Assembly: GCA_013368315.1 (NCBI GenBank)
Contig: JAACJM010000274.1
Span: 1-64,000, forward strand
Origin: Tetrapyrgos nigripes
Taxonomy: Eukaryota > Basidiomycota > Agaricomycetes > Agaricales > Campanellaceae
Direction of reading: 5' to 3'
DNA: 64,000 nt
The notes under the pieces were generated by a model. The model saw nothing but the letters and a program-made list of their open reading frames with translations. It made no database searches and was not told where the DNA came from. Below are positions 9,650-20,398 of this stretch, piece after piece. The position numbers were made by a program, and so were the translations under genes. How positions within the stretch are numbered: the stretch's first letter is position 1; each line of letters opens with the position of its first letter.

Positions 9650-12600
9650 TTAAGATGAAATTGGAAGAGGACCAGGTTTGTTCAGATTTTTCTGATGATA
9701 CTTGTCTATAGCTTCTTCGGCTGTCAGCTCATCTGCAGGAAGCCAGGAAAATTCTTCGTCGGTGCCTTCATAACCAGACCACTGTACCAAATATAGTAGA
9801 GGACATTTCCAATGGTGCCGATCGATTTTCGAGTCTAATATTTCGGTGATTTCATATTCAAGTTCACCTTCAATCTCGACTGGAGTGGGCGGATCTGGGA
9901 TACGATTCGGAATCGTGTTCAGGACAGCGGGTTCTAGTTGGGACACATGGAAAACAGGGTGGATCCCACGGAGGTAGTCAGGGAGCTTTATGACATAAGA
10001 AAGAGAGCTTGGACGAGAGATAACTTTGAATGGACCAAGGAATTTCTCAGAGAACTTCGGAGTGGGTCTTGTAGTTTTTATGTGTTTGGCAGACACAAAA
10101 ACCTCAGAACTGATAGGGATTTCTGGTAAATCCAGACGGCGTTTGTCAGCCTGTACCTTGTAATGTTTCTGAGCTTCTCGAATCTCATCCCGAAGGAAAC
10201 CATGAAGTTCCTCGAGATTGACAATGAAATGTTGGGTGCGCTCAGAAGCAAGATTGTAGTCGGGATGAACTGTTAAGTTTGGGTGAAACCCTTTATTTGC
10301 GAAGAAGGGTGTGATTCCGGTGGAAGCGTTCGGAGCATTGTTGTAAGCAAACTCAGCGATGGGAAGTAGGGAAGACCAAGTATCCTGTTGGTAAGAACAA
10401 TAGATCCGGATGTACTGCTCGAGTGTCTGATTCATGCGCTCAGTTTGTCTGTCGGCTTCCGGGTGATAACCCAAAGTGAAATGAAGTTCCATATTCAAAG
10501 CACTGGATGCAAACACTTGTAATTCCTTGGATATACAGAGGAATTACATAAGAATTACACTGGTACACTCAATATGTAAGTCCACTTGACTTACTGAAGT
10601 ATTACCAGAGACCAAAAAAAATGAAACAATTATATATGACCATTGTAAGGCATGAAGTCTCACAGTGGTCCCTGATAATACTTCAGTAAGTCAAGTGGAC
10701 TTACATATTGAGTGTACCAGTGTAAGTCTTATGTAATTCCTTGGTATATCCAAGGAATTACAAGTGTTTGCACCCAGTGAAGCTTTTCCTAAGGATCGGA
10801 AAAAATGGGAAACCAATTCGGAACCGCGGTCAGAAGTGACATGGTTAGGAACACCATGCTTAGAAAAAACATGAAGAACGAATAATTCCGTGAGCTGTTC
10901 CGATGTAATGGTATTGTGAGTCGGAATAAAGATTCCTTGTTTGGATGCGCGGTCCACAATTACCAGGATTGCTGTGTATCTGTTGGAATCCAGTAGTTGT
11001 TCAATAAAATCCATGGAAATCAAGTCCCACGGACGGACTGGCATGGGAAGTGGTTTTAGGAGACCATAAGGACGATGTCGACGAGGCTTGTTACGACCAC
11101 AAACCGTGCAGGAAGCGACATAATCCCGAACGAATTCTCGGACCTTTGGCCAGGTATAGTGGTGTTGGATAAGGTCAAGCGTCCGGTTTTGTCCAAAGTG
11201 TCCTGCTAGGGAATGGTTGTGGTGTTGTTGCAAAACTTGAAGTCTAAGGTCGGAAGCACCCGGAACGAATATCCTATCGTCCAAGCATAATAACCCGGAT
11301 TCATCGAGCTTCCATCGGGATGATGAGGAATCCTTAGCTAATTTGAGACCGGCTTGTGATACCGAATCGGAAGCGTAGGATTCTCAGATTGTGGAATGGA
11401 GTTTCTCGATATCCATGATAATGGATGCACGGAGTGTGGGTCCTTCGAGGAAAGAGGCTCGGAGCGATTCAGAAAGTTGTGCTTGGGTGAAGACTGGGTG
11501 GAAATTCTGCGGATTAACCTTGGCGTAGTCGCTATCCTCCTCTTTTGGGTAGACGTCCCATTGTCTAGTGAGTGAGTCGGGTTTTGCACCTAATTTACCC
11601 GGTTGGAACCGAATAATGAGATTGAAGGCGGAAAGATACTCGGACCATCAGACTTGTCGTCGTGTTAGAATTTTGGTGGTTGAAACATATTCCAAATTCT
11701 TGTGATTGGTAACGACATCGATAGGGGATCCGGAGCCTTCCAAATAGTGTCGCCAGATTCGGAAAGCTTCAAAAATAGCAAGCAATTCCTTGTCGTGAAC
11801 ATTGTAATTGAGTTCAGTGGATTGTAAGGTACGTGAATGGAATGCGATGGGATGAATCTCTCCAGAATCATACTGGAGAGAGAGGATTGCGGCGATAGCG
11901 TAGTCGGAAGTGTCGGTTTTGACAATGATCTTTTGGTTCAGAACGCAGAAGTAAAAGTGTGCTTAAGGTAATCGAAAGATTCCTGGCATGCCTGCGTGCA
12001 TTTCCACTGGATAGCTTTTCGGGTGAGATGGGTTAAGGGTACGACGATATCCGAATAATTGAAGATGAAGCATCTGTAAAAATTACAGAAGCCTAGGAAA
12101 GATTGTATATCCCGGACCTTCTGAGGAATGGGCCATTCCAGGATAGTTCGGATTTTGGAAGGATCCATCGTTAACCCTTCAGGGGAGAGAATGTAACCTA
12201 GATACTCCACGGTATCAACAGAAAAGAAACATTTTTCGGGATTGACAAAGAGTCCGTGCTCTCGGAGCCGATGGAATACTTCGTGAACATGCTTCTGATG
12301 GTCTTCCTCATTGTCAGAATAGATCAGGATGTTGTCAAGATAAACGATGACAGTGACGTCGAGGAGATCCTTGAGGATGTCATTGATAAATCGCTGAAAG
12401 GCGGCGGGAGCATTGCTAAGACCAAAAGGCATCACTTTCCATTCGAAGGATCCATAGTGGGTCTGGAAAGTGGTTTTCCATTCATCCCCCTCAGCGATGT
12501 GGACCAAGTGGTAAGCGTGACAGAGATCCAACTTGGTATAGATTTCGCACGCCAGGGAGTGTCTAAAAGCTTGGAAATAAGCGGAAGCGGATACCTATCC

Positions 12601-13709
12601 TTCTTTGTGATGGCATTGAGGCCACGGAAGTCAACACAAAGCCGAAGCTCTCCGTTTTTCTTCTTCACAAAGAGGACTGGAGCTGCGAAGGGCGAGGATG
12701 AAGGTTTGATAAAACCTATAGTCAGATGTTTGTCGATAAATTTTCGTAATTCTCCTAATTCCCTGTCGGATACCGGATAAATCCGGGTAACCGGTGGAGC
12801 CGCACCTTCGACAAGATCAATCTTGAGGTTGTAGGGGTGATGCGGAGCCAGTTTATCCGAAAGCCTTTCGTCAAACACATTGGAAAAGTCAGCTAAATAT
12901 TCAGGAGCCTTTGGAGAAGATGGGGTTTCCGAATTTGAGCATCCGAAGTTAACCAGAGCGCCATTGGTTCAAGCTGATCCTGTTTGCAACAGCGAAGGAA
13001 AGCTGCTGCTCTGATGATGCTAATGCGGGTGTCGTCAACGGAAGCGGCCATTTGCGAGATGGAAGGATAGGAATAGATGGGTTCGTATGGCCATGATGTT
13101 TTAGAACAAATGGGTGGCGTTACAGCCGGAAGCAGTTTGGAAACCGGAGAATCTGGGTCAGCCTCAGAAGGCGACACACAGGGTTCAGAGCTCGGGGTGA
13201 CAGCAACCGGTTTGGGGTCACGGAAATCAATGTTTCCTTTTACCCAGTCAACCGACGGGTTGTAGCGGGAAAGGAAACTATATCCGAGGACTCCCTTACA
13301 AGTTGAGTCAAGATTAGTGACATAGAAGTCAAGAGGAATTCGTTCCCCCTTCGGAAAGTAAACGGAAAGACGGCATACTTTATTCAGGGTGCAGGGTATG
13401 GAACCATCAAGTAAGCATAGACGAACAGGAGGAATGGAAAGGGTAGGTAGGTAAATGTTCGGAAACGTAAGTAGAGTCGATAAAACAATCTGAGGAACCA
13501 GAATCCAAAAGCGACAGAAACGAAATGGAAAGTTCAGGTTTAGTATATGATGGAATAGAAAGTGGAATGACTAAGGACTTAATGGAAAGAGCGGCGGCGT
13601 TGAGAGTAACCTCCTGATTGGCATGATCCCGGTCAATGCAACTCCGACCTCGTGCCGAGGCATCAGAGTCACTGACTATTTTTCTCATCCCAAGCGACCT
13701 GCGAAGCAA
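9650..13709 (-). pseudogene. pol of gypsy element 1 (protease, RT, RNase H, integrase, chromodomain), broken
   Basis: In translation order: aspartic protease with LLDSGSSDCFID (about 13500); RT with [19 protein letters not shown] and DRYPLPLI, then a one-base frameshift near 12545, then MPFGLSNAPAAFQ and the catalytic box VYLDNILIYS, where the usual YLDD has become YLDN (12331-12342); RNase H with TDTSDYA and HDKELLAI, entered through a small deletion plus frameshift near 11935; TGA codons at 11648-11650 (expected Trp) and 11384-11386; integrase HHCC zinc finger (HHNH..C..C), DDE core (MDFIEQL, SDRGSE), interrupted by the MITE at 10512-10768, then GYHPEADRQTERMNQTLE; and a C-terminal chromodomain (YLVQWSGYEGTDEEFSWLP). 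The chromodomain places it among chromoviruses. It cannot encode active RT or integrase. Confidence 0.93.
10512..10768. mobile_element. 257-bp foldback MITE with TGCA target duplication, inside integrase
   Basis: Inverted arms of roughly 95 bp begin AACACTTGTAATTCC at both ends and almost meet at a short A-rich centre, so the single strand would form a long hairpin. It is bounded by TGCA on both sides (10508-10511 and 10769-10772). Removing the element and one TGCA rejoins the integrase frame exactly (KASLGA to SSALNM), proving a later insertion into gypsy element 1. Same family as the 171-bp tandem units at 4700. No coding capacity; the 4-bp TSD does not by itself identify a superfamily. Confidence 0.9.
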
Positions 13710-14627
13710 GTTGTTGGAATTTGACGCAGTATTTCGCAGCCTGATCGGAATCCTTCATGAATAGGGCCTCCAATCGGTCCTCAGCATCTCCGACCTCATC
13801 GAAGACCCCGAAGTTATCCTTCAGCTCCTTGACAAAAATACCAAAATCAAGGGTCCACGGAGCGGGTTCCTCAGGATCCGGGTTGAGGATTTCCGGTTCA
13901 AAGAATTCGAGTGCGGTGCCGGAGAGATAGGAAAGAGTGAAACTGATTTTTGCGGCATCAGTCGCATATGCCTTTGGACGGTTCTGGATCAGGAACGGAC
14001 GGAGCTTCTTCGGATCCGACCCATCAAAAACGTCGGGTTTCTTCACTTCCGTCTTTTCACTGTGACCAGGTGTAACTTTTCCGATGATCTCGTTGAAATT
14101 TTGGAGAGCGGTAATGAACTGCCTCCTTTCGTCGTCGTCATCACTGTTGCTGTCGGAACCATCGGAAGCACCATCTCCTCCCGGAGGTCCATCATCCGGT
14201 GGTGCTCCACCACCATTGTCAGATCCGTCTCCTCCACCACCCTGATGTTGTTCATTGTCGTCCCCGTCATCTCCCTGACCATAATGCTGGCCCGATGGGG
14301 ATTGGCAGTTGTATGCGAGGGTCCTGCTTGAGAGGATCCTTGATTTTGCTGTTGGACATATGAACGGCTTTGGGTTTGTGTAAGGGTTCCAGAGTCTCCT
14401 GGCTCCAGGCCGTCCCAGCTATCGCAGAATTCCTTAAACAGACTCGTGCGGGGTTTGGTTGGGCTCGGGTGTGTGAAAATGCTGCCGGAGCGTCTGTGTT
14501 GGCGAATTTGAATGTTACGGAAGAGGTTGGAATAATAAGCGTTTTTGAATGGAGTCACCGGAACCGTAAGGTTCGGTGTCGGGGAAGGAGTTCGTGGTTG
14601 AGAACATTGGGACATTGTAGACAACAA
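13669..14627 (-). pseudogene. gag of gypsy element 1, truncated and frameshifted
   Basis: Starts with a Pro/Thr/Ser-rich N-terminal region (MSQCSQPRTPSPTPN), loses frame near 14300, and resumes with an acidic linker and a capsid-like domain (KKPDVFDGSDPKKLRPFL ... LSYLSGTALEFFEP). It stops after QQLASQVAWDEK without a CCHC zinc knuckle, and the protease frame follows almost at once, so the nucleocapsid part has been deleted. Confidence 0.85.
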
Positions 14628-14632
14628 GAGAG

Positions 14633-14643
14633 AAGTCTAAAAT
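14633..14643 (-). promoter_or_regulatory. Primer-binding site of gypsy element 1, possible self-priming type
   Basis: Two bases inside the 5' LTR the element-sense strand reads ATTTTAGACTT. I see no obvious tRNA 3'-end complement, but the exact 11-nt complement lies inside the LTR itself (plus-strand positions 14849-14859; also 7692-7702), where the mRNA 5' end could be. This is the arrangement of the S. pombe Tf1 self-primer, in which 11 nt of the transcript's own 5' end pair with the PBS. Confidence 0.45.
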
Positions 14644-14645
14644 AC

Positions 14646-15276
14646 TGTTAAGTCTGGGCGGATCCTAGCGTTAGGAAACACGTCAGACCCAAGTGGAAGT
14701 CTTATTGGAGTTTAGGAAAGGATGAAGACGGAACTGGGCAGAACCGGTAGTCTCTGAGAATGAAGTATAGGGAAGATACGGAATGGAATCCGTTAGGATA
14801 GTACTTTGTTGTCTGAAGTCGGATGAAGTTGAGAGACCAGCTAATTCGATTTTAGACTTAAGCTATCTACTACAAAGTTGCTAGCTTAAGTACTACTTCA
14901 GAAACTATCGGAATGAATAGGAGCAAGATAGGAATGGTTTGGAAATGAAGGAAAAGCAGATGGTGCTATTGGAGATGGATGGAGAACTGCGGAACGAAGT
15001 GGAAACAAAGTGGAAACAAAGTGGAACAGATTGGAGATGAAGTGGAGTAGCTTTGGAGATTAGATACGAGCTATCCAGTAGTTATCTGAAATGAATCACG
15101 AGTTCCCAGATGGGATCCGTGTGTGGAGATTAATAGTGGGGCTCAGATATGAAATCGGAAATGAATGATCGGAAAGTATTCGGGATGGAAGGGAATGAAG
15201 TTCGAAATAAAAGGAAAAGAAGTTCAGAAAAGAATTGGAAACGATCGGAAAGATATACGGAAGCATAGATATTACA
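14646..15276 (-). repeat. 5' LTR of gypsy element 1
   Basis: Direct repeat of 7488-8119, followed by the target duplication CAATG at 15277-15281. Differences from the other LTR are overwhelmingly C/T and G/A, many at CG/TG/CA steps. Confidence 0.92.
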
Positions 15277-15281
15277 CAATG

Positions 15282-15642
15282 ACAGTAATCACACATGAAA
15301 AGGCGTTGCCCGCAATGTGGTCCAGAAAAACCGAAAAAATACAGGAAAAAATACTTCATTCAAGTAGACCATTTCGGCATCCATTGCCGCCCCTTGCTTG
15401 ATACATATCGCCCTAGCGATGCTCAAAAATCGAAATAATTAGAATGCTAACAAAGCAGAGAAAAATTCCCCAAACGAAATTGGTGAAACACAGGAAAAAA
15501 CACCCTATATACATAGTACCTAACAGCATCCTTTACAGTACCTTATTGATGCATTTCCCTGTACATACACAAATGCTGAAATAATTTAGAAGTTTTAAAA
15601 GCCGAGAAAAGATTTAAGATTTATCTTGATAGCTAGAGCTCC
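15282..15642. repeat. Degenerate non-coding repeat block, right half
   Basis: Continues the block interrupted at 7487: GACAGTAATCACACATGAAA, GCGTTGCCC and an AAAAATACAGGAAAAA-type stretch match words seen at 6655-6740. It then runs directly into the 3' end of the KDZ fragment. No coding frame. Confidence 0.6.
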
Positions 15643-16391
15643 CTACACAACCTCCTCTTCCCCATCTTTTTCTGTATCCTCTGCCTCATTTTGATCCTCC
15701 TCCTCACAGTCACTATCACTCTCATTATTCTCTTCTTCATCTACATTATTTTCTTCCCACGCCATCAAAAGAGGTTGCATCCAGATTGAGCGAAATGCAA
15801 TAACCAGATGGCGATAGAGATTTGCCTGCTTAGCAGCATATGCAGACAGCCCCTCCAATACCCCAGCCTCCATCCCTTCCTCTTCTTTTCTCTTCTCCTT
15901 AGAATCCTTCCACTGCTTCTCCTTCCACTCTAGGTACTCAACAGTCCTCCGCATCTCCTCCTTCAATAAAATAACCTCTTCAGTCACTCGTTTAGCCCAT
16001 GCTCGACTCCGACACCACTTGGAACAGCACACCTGGTTACCATCATCTGCGCCATCACTCATGCTTAACCCCGGTCCAGATGTCCAAATCCAAGATGTCT
16101 GTTTGTGAGTTTCCCCTGTACCATCTCGAGGAATATCTTCTCGCTGTGTGACATGTTGTTTGGACTGTACCTCGGTCCACAATAATATGTCATCTCCATT
16201 TTTGTCCTCAATTCTACCTTGCCCCACTTCTGGCCCTTCTGTTGGCTCCCAACTATCTTCATTAATTCCCCTTCTACCTGCCCCTTTCTTAAACTGAGCT
16301 TGATCTTGGTATGATCTGACATCCTCATCCCTCAATTCTGGTAACTCTTCCTCCTGATCCCCTCTCCTATGAGCCTTTTCTTGGCCTCTCT
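15643..16391 (-). pseudogene. KDZ transposase, C-terminal fragment (KDZ 3)
   Basis: The frame to 15643 matches the C-terminal part of KDZ transposase 1 (29431-30200) in order and motif: LRDEDVRSYQDQA, NEDSWEP, REDIPRDGTGETHKQTSWIW, SGPG, a WCRSRAWAKR..TEEV..LKEEMRR helix, an AAKQANLYR box and an acidic tail. The N-terminal cysteine cluster and catalytic core are absent; homology fades near 16391. It is useful as the intact reference for a Trp codon that is a stop in KDZ 1. Non-functional on its own. Confidence 0.85.
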
Positions 16392-16810
16392 AGGGAGACG
16401 ATAATGATTTGCACTCCATCACCAAAAGCCCAGATACATCTATATACCTTTATTAGTGCCCAATGCCTGTAAATGAGGATGTCACATGACTAGGCCTTTA
16501 TGTGACACTCTAAGATTGCGAGGACCAAAATGATAGATGGGCTTTAGATACATTAATTGAGTACTTGTCTTGAGAAGCTCTGGAATGATTGAAAGCAATG
16601 TAAAGACTATCAACGACTACACACCTGATGGAGCTCCAAAATAATTCATGACTACTTCCATGGTCCTAACAAATTGCTTACTGTGTCATAGCTATGAAGA
16701 GTGTAGAGCCATCTACAGTTGATCAACAGTTGTTCACTTTGTCAAGCTTGCAAATGATTGAGTGCCCTCCAAAGATCGACAAGGATGTTTGGGTGGTTGA
16801 GCCTGCAAAA
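16392..16810. other. Spacer; nothing recognised
   Basis: A/T-rich sequence without coding frames or clear repeats between the KDZ fragment and the 28-bp repeat array. Confidence 0.4.
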
Positions 16811-16990
16811 GGATTTAGAGCCATTCAAAGGTTGCAAAGGATTTGAAGCCAGTTAAAGGTTGGCAAGGATTCAGAGCCATTCAAAGGTTGCAAAGGATTT
16901 GAAGCCAGTCAAAGGTCAGCAAGGATTACGGTCATCTAGAGGTCAACGAGGATTTAGAGCCACTCAAAAGTCAGCAAGGATTTTTCACCT
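16811..16990 (+). repeat. 28-bp tandem repeats (GGATTTAGAGCCATTCAAAG type)
   Basis: About six direct 28-bp units: GGATTT(A/G)(A/G)AGCCA.TCAAAGGT..GCAA, with scattered substitutions. Tandem without spacers. No known function. Confidence 0.8.
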
Positions 16991-17550
16991 TTTCAAATAT
17001 CCAAATGATCTTGTAAGTCTTGAAGCTATAAGAGTGTTTTGTGGTTAGTGAAGGGGTGATAGGATCATGACCATTTCAGTTCTCCATTGGGATTTGTCAC
17101 CTTAAAAGAGACATCAGGCCTTGAACATTGTATGGACCATTCAACACATATACAGTCAAAACAATCCATAAATTCATTACAACAATAGTAATCAATATAC
17201 AGCAGTAAGCATAGGGACGACGACAATGGAGCTATGATCCAATAATGAGGACAAGTGATGCTAGAAGAGAGTGATAGGAACAAATGATACAAAGAAGCTT
17301 AAGGGAAAGGGCTAGTGATATAGGCGGATAGCAAAACGAACAGAAGGGAAAAGCAGCGGTGATCCAAGATCAGGCGAGGAGCATGAGCATCAAGAAAGAT
17401 ATCATGTGGTAGTACACTAGTACCAGTTGCAGTATTCACTGGCAGAGCGTCGAGTAATGATCATGAGAGAAATACGTCAATCAAAGGCGATAGGACAGGA
17501 TGAGTAAAAGAATAAACTCACTGAAGAGAAGAAAAAATGATCTGGATGTC
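16991..17550. other. Spacer; nothing recognised
   Basis: No convincing exon, RNA gene or repeat found between the 28-bp array and the 3' end of the minus-strand gene. Confidence 0.35.
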
Positions 17551-17884
17551 AATGGGAAAGGAAAGAGAGTCGATGAAACAAGCAATTGGGGCAAGGCAAA
17601 GAAACCTGGAAACAACATCAATGCATATATCAACAGAAGTAGAACGAAGACACTCACTCTAGTCATAAGCAATCAAAAAACCTGAAAGAAAAATTCAACA
17701 TGTATATTGGTCATGACTTGGACAGCACTCACTGGGAGCTTTGGAGGAGGAGCCCTTCCACGAGGCTGAGGGAAAGATTGGAACTATATATTCCTTATTT
17801 CAAGCCGAGACACATCTTTGGCTTACGTTGATCTAAAGACTCCTCTGGCGATGGAGCAGTCGGGCCTGCAGTTCCAGTAGAGGC

Positions 17885-18097
17885 AGGGGCAATGTCAGCA
17901 TCGGTAGCGGCAGCAGCATTGTCATTGTCATTGCTGTTGCTGTTGTCGTTGTCATTGTTGTTGTTGCTGTTGTTGTTGCTGTTGTTGTCGTTGTTGTCAT
18001 CATCATCATTGTTGTTGTTGTTGTTGTCATCAGCGTCGCCGTTGTTGTCAGTGTTGTCATTGTTGTTGTTGTTGTTGTTGTTGTCAGCGTCGTCGGG
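17885..18097 (-). repeat. AAC/GAC trinucleotide tract encoding poly-Asn/Asp
   Basis: On the minus strand an imperfect (AAC)n mixed with GAC, GAT and AGC codons forms an Asn/Asp/Ser tract in frame with the DUF6698-like exon above it, then passes into Ala/Thr/Pro-rich sequence and a GTAAGC donor at about 17827. The opposite strand gives only an artefactual poly-Leu/Ser frame. Confidence 0.75.
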
Positions 18098-19724
18098 TTA
18101 TAGACCCTCAGTACCATCGGCCTCCGCTGCTTGAGCAGCTTTCGCCTTAGCTTTCTTCTTTCTAGCCTTCTCTTTTTGAGCTTTCTTCTTTTTAGCTTTC
18201 TCCTCCTCCTCAGCCTTCTTGGCAGCAGCGGCCTCCTCTTCAATGATCATTTTATTGCGAGTTTGCCACTGGTTGAGGAACGAGTCTTCATTGTCATCAT
18301 CTTCAAGGTCGTTGTTGTCTTCAAGTCCAGGGAGCATCCAGCCTACCGTCCTGGAGAAGACAGTATGTTGAGTTGAAGGGTAGAGAACCAATAAAATGTC
18401 ACTTACCGATTCCAGTCCTCGAGCAACTTTTTGTTGAACTTCTCATCAATCAGCCGTTCATCCTCAAATAAGCCAGAGCCGTGTGCTTGTGTACAGCGCC
18501 GTCGTCCAGGCGCCAGTGGTTGGAAGCACTTAGAGCATGCCACACCTAAGAAAAAGTGATATGTGAGACCATGACTATTGAGTGAAGAAATACACAATAC
18601 CATTAAGGTGGTGTATGCAATCTGAGAATAGGAGATGGTCTTGAGGCCAAATTGCCATACCTTCCCGGTGTGGAGGACTTTGAAACGTTCTCCTGATGCA
18701 GGATCGAATCGTGCAGCGTTGCTCTCCCCACAGAACAAGTGAATCCAGACCTGTCAATCACGCAGTAAGATATGGTAGAAGTGAAGAGAGGTTATCAACA
18801 TACCTTATAAAGCAAATCACTTGTGAGAAGGTGTGTCCCCGCATACCTGGGACCTTGTGAGGCCTCCTGCCCTGCATCCCAGTAGAAGAAGGACGGAAAA
18901 TGCTTGTGACTAATTTTTATTGTGTTTTCCCGGACCTTGGAAATGAATCTGTAAGGTATTTAGCCATATACACGCATGCATGAGAAGAAGGTAGTACTCT
19001 TTGGGATTCTTGAGAAAAGCATTGAGTTTCGTAGGTGGAACCAAGAGTCGGGCAAGCTGGGGATGGTTCCATCCTCGTTCTTCACCTTTTTTTGCCTTGG
19101 CATTAATGGGAGGGTCAAACTGGGAGATGCAGAGGTAGTCACAGGCGTAGTCGAGTATCGCAAGCTTGAGTGAAGAGATATCTTGGGAAATAACACTGCT
19201 GGCTGCATCATTCATCTGTTCACAAAAGGATCAGCTATTTTAGGCAATACCAGATGATTCATTGCACACCGATCCAACAAGCTCATAAAGAGAGTCATTC
19301 TCCACGCAGTTCTCCAGGTCTTCCAGTAGATTGGGGATTATCTCCTTGAGGTATTCAAAAACATTGCGCATAGTTTGTCTAGAGGATAAAAAGAATGAGC
19401 AGCGCATCAAGGGCGTTGACGAAGAGTACGTACAACTCGCATGGATCTTCCATAGCAACTTCTCCTGGCTGGATCATGTTCTCGTCTTGCATCCCAAGAC
19501 AGAGAATCTGATACCAATCAATCCAGGGTGAGAAGATTCCAACCATCTGACGGGCAGCAGAGCGAAAGTGGTCAATGTGAAAGGGTCCCGGGATCAGTTT
19601 TGTGTGTTTTTTTTCAGCTGCTGGCCACAACGATTGCATCCGACAAATGTCAGAGCAGGCACTGGATGAATCTCCAGGCACGAAGAGGAAGATAGAGACT
19701 GGAAGAGAGGAAGGAAGACAAGTA

Positions 19725-20352
19725 TAGGGCTGGGAACCGTACCTGTATACGGGTACGACCGTATAAAATACGGTCGTATTTTTTACGGACATGCCGAACC
19801 CATACCGTATGCCTTGCAGAAAAAGTCCTCAACGGTATGGGTACAGGTCGTATACCGTACCGTATACCGTACTTACGGTCAGTGAATAAAAAATCCATCA
19901 TCAGTCAATTTCAAGCATGAAAACAATTGCGTACCTTGAGTATATTTCATTGATATTTCAGGTCTGCATGTGCGTGGAGAAAAATTCTTATTGAGGTATC
20001 ACCGGGGTCAGAAGAGGCATCGAATTCCCATGAAATGATCCAGCATCTGTCCTAGAGTAAAGCAGAACAATGCAGTCAGTTCCAACGGCAACCCAAAATG
20101 TCGTCTCTGCCTGCACTGGGACTCACTATTCCCTTTTTGGACAATGTCACAGTCACGTGAAAGCGTTACACTTGCCATATAAGGCTAATGTGTCACCTAC
20201 CCATATCACGGTCGTAAAGACTGTATTTGGTACGGTCTGATATGGGTCAGACCGTACCGTATACCGTACCGTCTCGACCTCAGCTTGGAGTGGACACGGT
20301 ACGGATACGGTACCCGTACTCCGTCGATGTACAGGTACAGCGCCCAGCCCTA
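19725..20352. mobile_element. 628-bp non-autonomous hAT-type element (MITE)
   Basis: Termini are TAGGGCTGGG... and its inverted complement ...CCCAGCCCTA. The flanks carry identical 8-bp duplications GACAAGTA (19717-19724 and 20353-20360). An 8-bp TSD with a TAGGG-type terminus is characteristic of hAT elements. Subterminal regions are packed with ACCGTA/TACGGT words (for example 19738-19885 and 20209-20320), presumably transposase-binding repeats. No transposase is encoded. It lies in the 5' coding part of the DUF6698-like gene, whose frame is open across the reconstructed empty site. Confidence 0.88.
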
Positions 20353-20398
20353 GACAAGTAGAGGGGAGGTGAGGGGAAGACGTTGACAGTGGCAACAT

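Larger units (their letters stand above)
7488..15276 (-). mobile_element. Ty3/gypsy chromovirus, complete with LTRs but inactivated
   Basis: Element read on the minus strand: 5' LTR 14646-15276, primer-binding site, gag, protease, reverse transcriptase, RNase H, integrase with C-terminal chromodomain, polypurine tract, 3' LTR 7488-8119. Flanking copies of CAATG (7483-7487 and 15277-15281) are the 5-bp target duplication. Between pol and the 3' LTR there is a spliced gene on the opposite strand (8408-9422). Damage: gag deletion and frameshift, RT frameshift, RT catalytic Asp changed to Asn, deletion at the RT/RNase H junction, two nonsense codons, and a MITE inside integrase. By eye the LTRs differ at roughly 35-40 positions, nearly all transitions. 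An old, immobile copy. Confidence 0.92.
17828..20398 (-). pseudogene. DUF6698-like Agaricomycete gene, interrupted by a hAT-type MITE
   Basis: Multi-exon minus-strand gene of a type found in many copies in mushroom genomes; DUF6698 is my best guess for the family. The proposed start at 20398 opens a Ser/Pro-rich leader which, across the empty site of the MITE at 19725-20352, continues in frame to IPGPFHIDHFRSAARQMVG. Later exons give FEYLKEIIPNLLEDLENCV, SSLKLAILDYACDYL, WNHPQLARLLVPPTKLNAF, HFPSFFYWDAG, FGLKTISYSQIAYTTLM, FNKKLLEDWN, and WQTRNKMIIEEEAAAAKK followed by a Lys/Ala-rich helix, with short GT...AG introns between them. TAA at 18098-18100 is followed in the same frame by an Asn/Asp-rich tract to about 17828, so it is probably CAA changed to TAA; a further exon may follow. 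Function unknown. Confidence 0.55.

Noticed and set aside
17892..18376. Plus-strand poly-Leu/Ser frames that look like membrane proteins
   Set aside because: They are antisense to the Asn/Asp- and Lys/Glu-rich exon of the minus-strand DUF6698-like gene.
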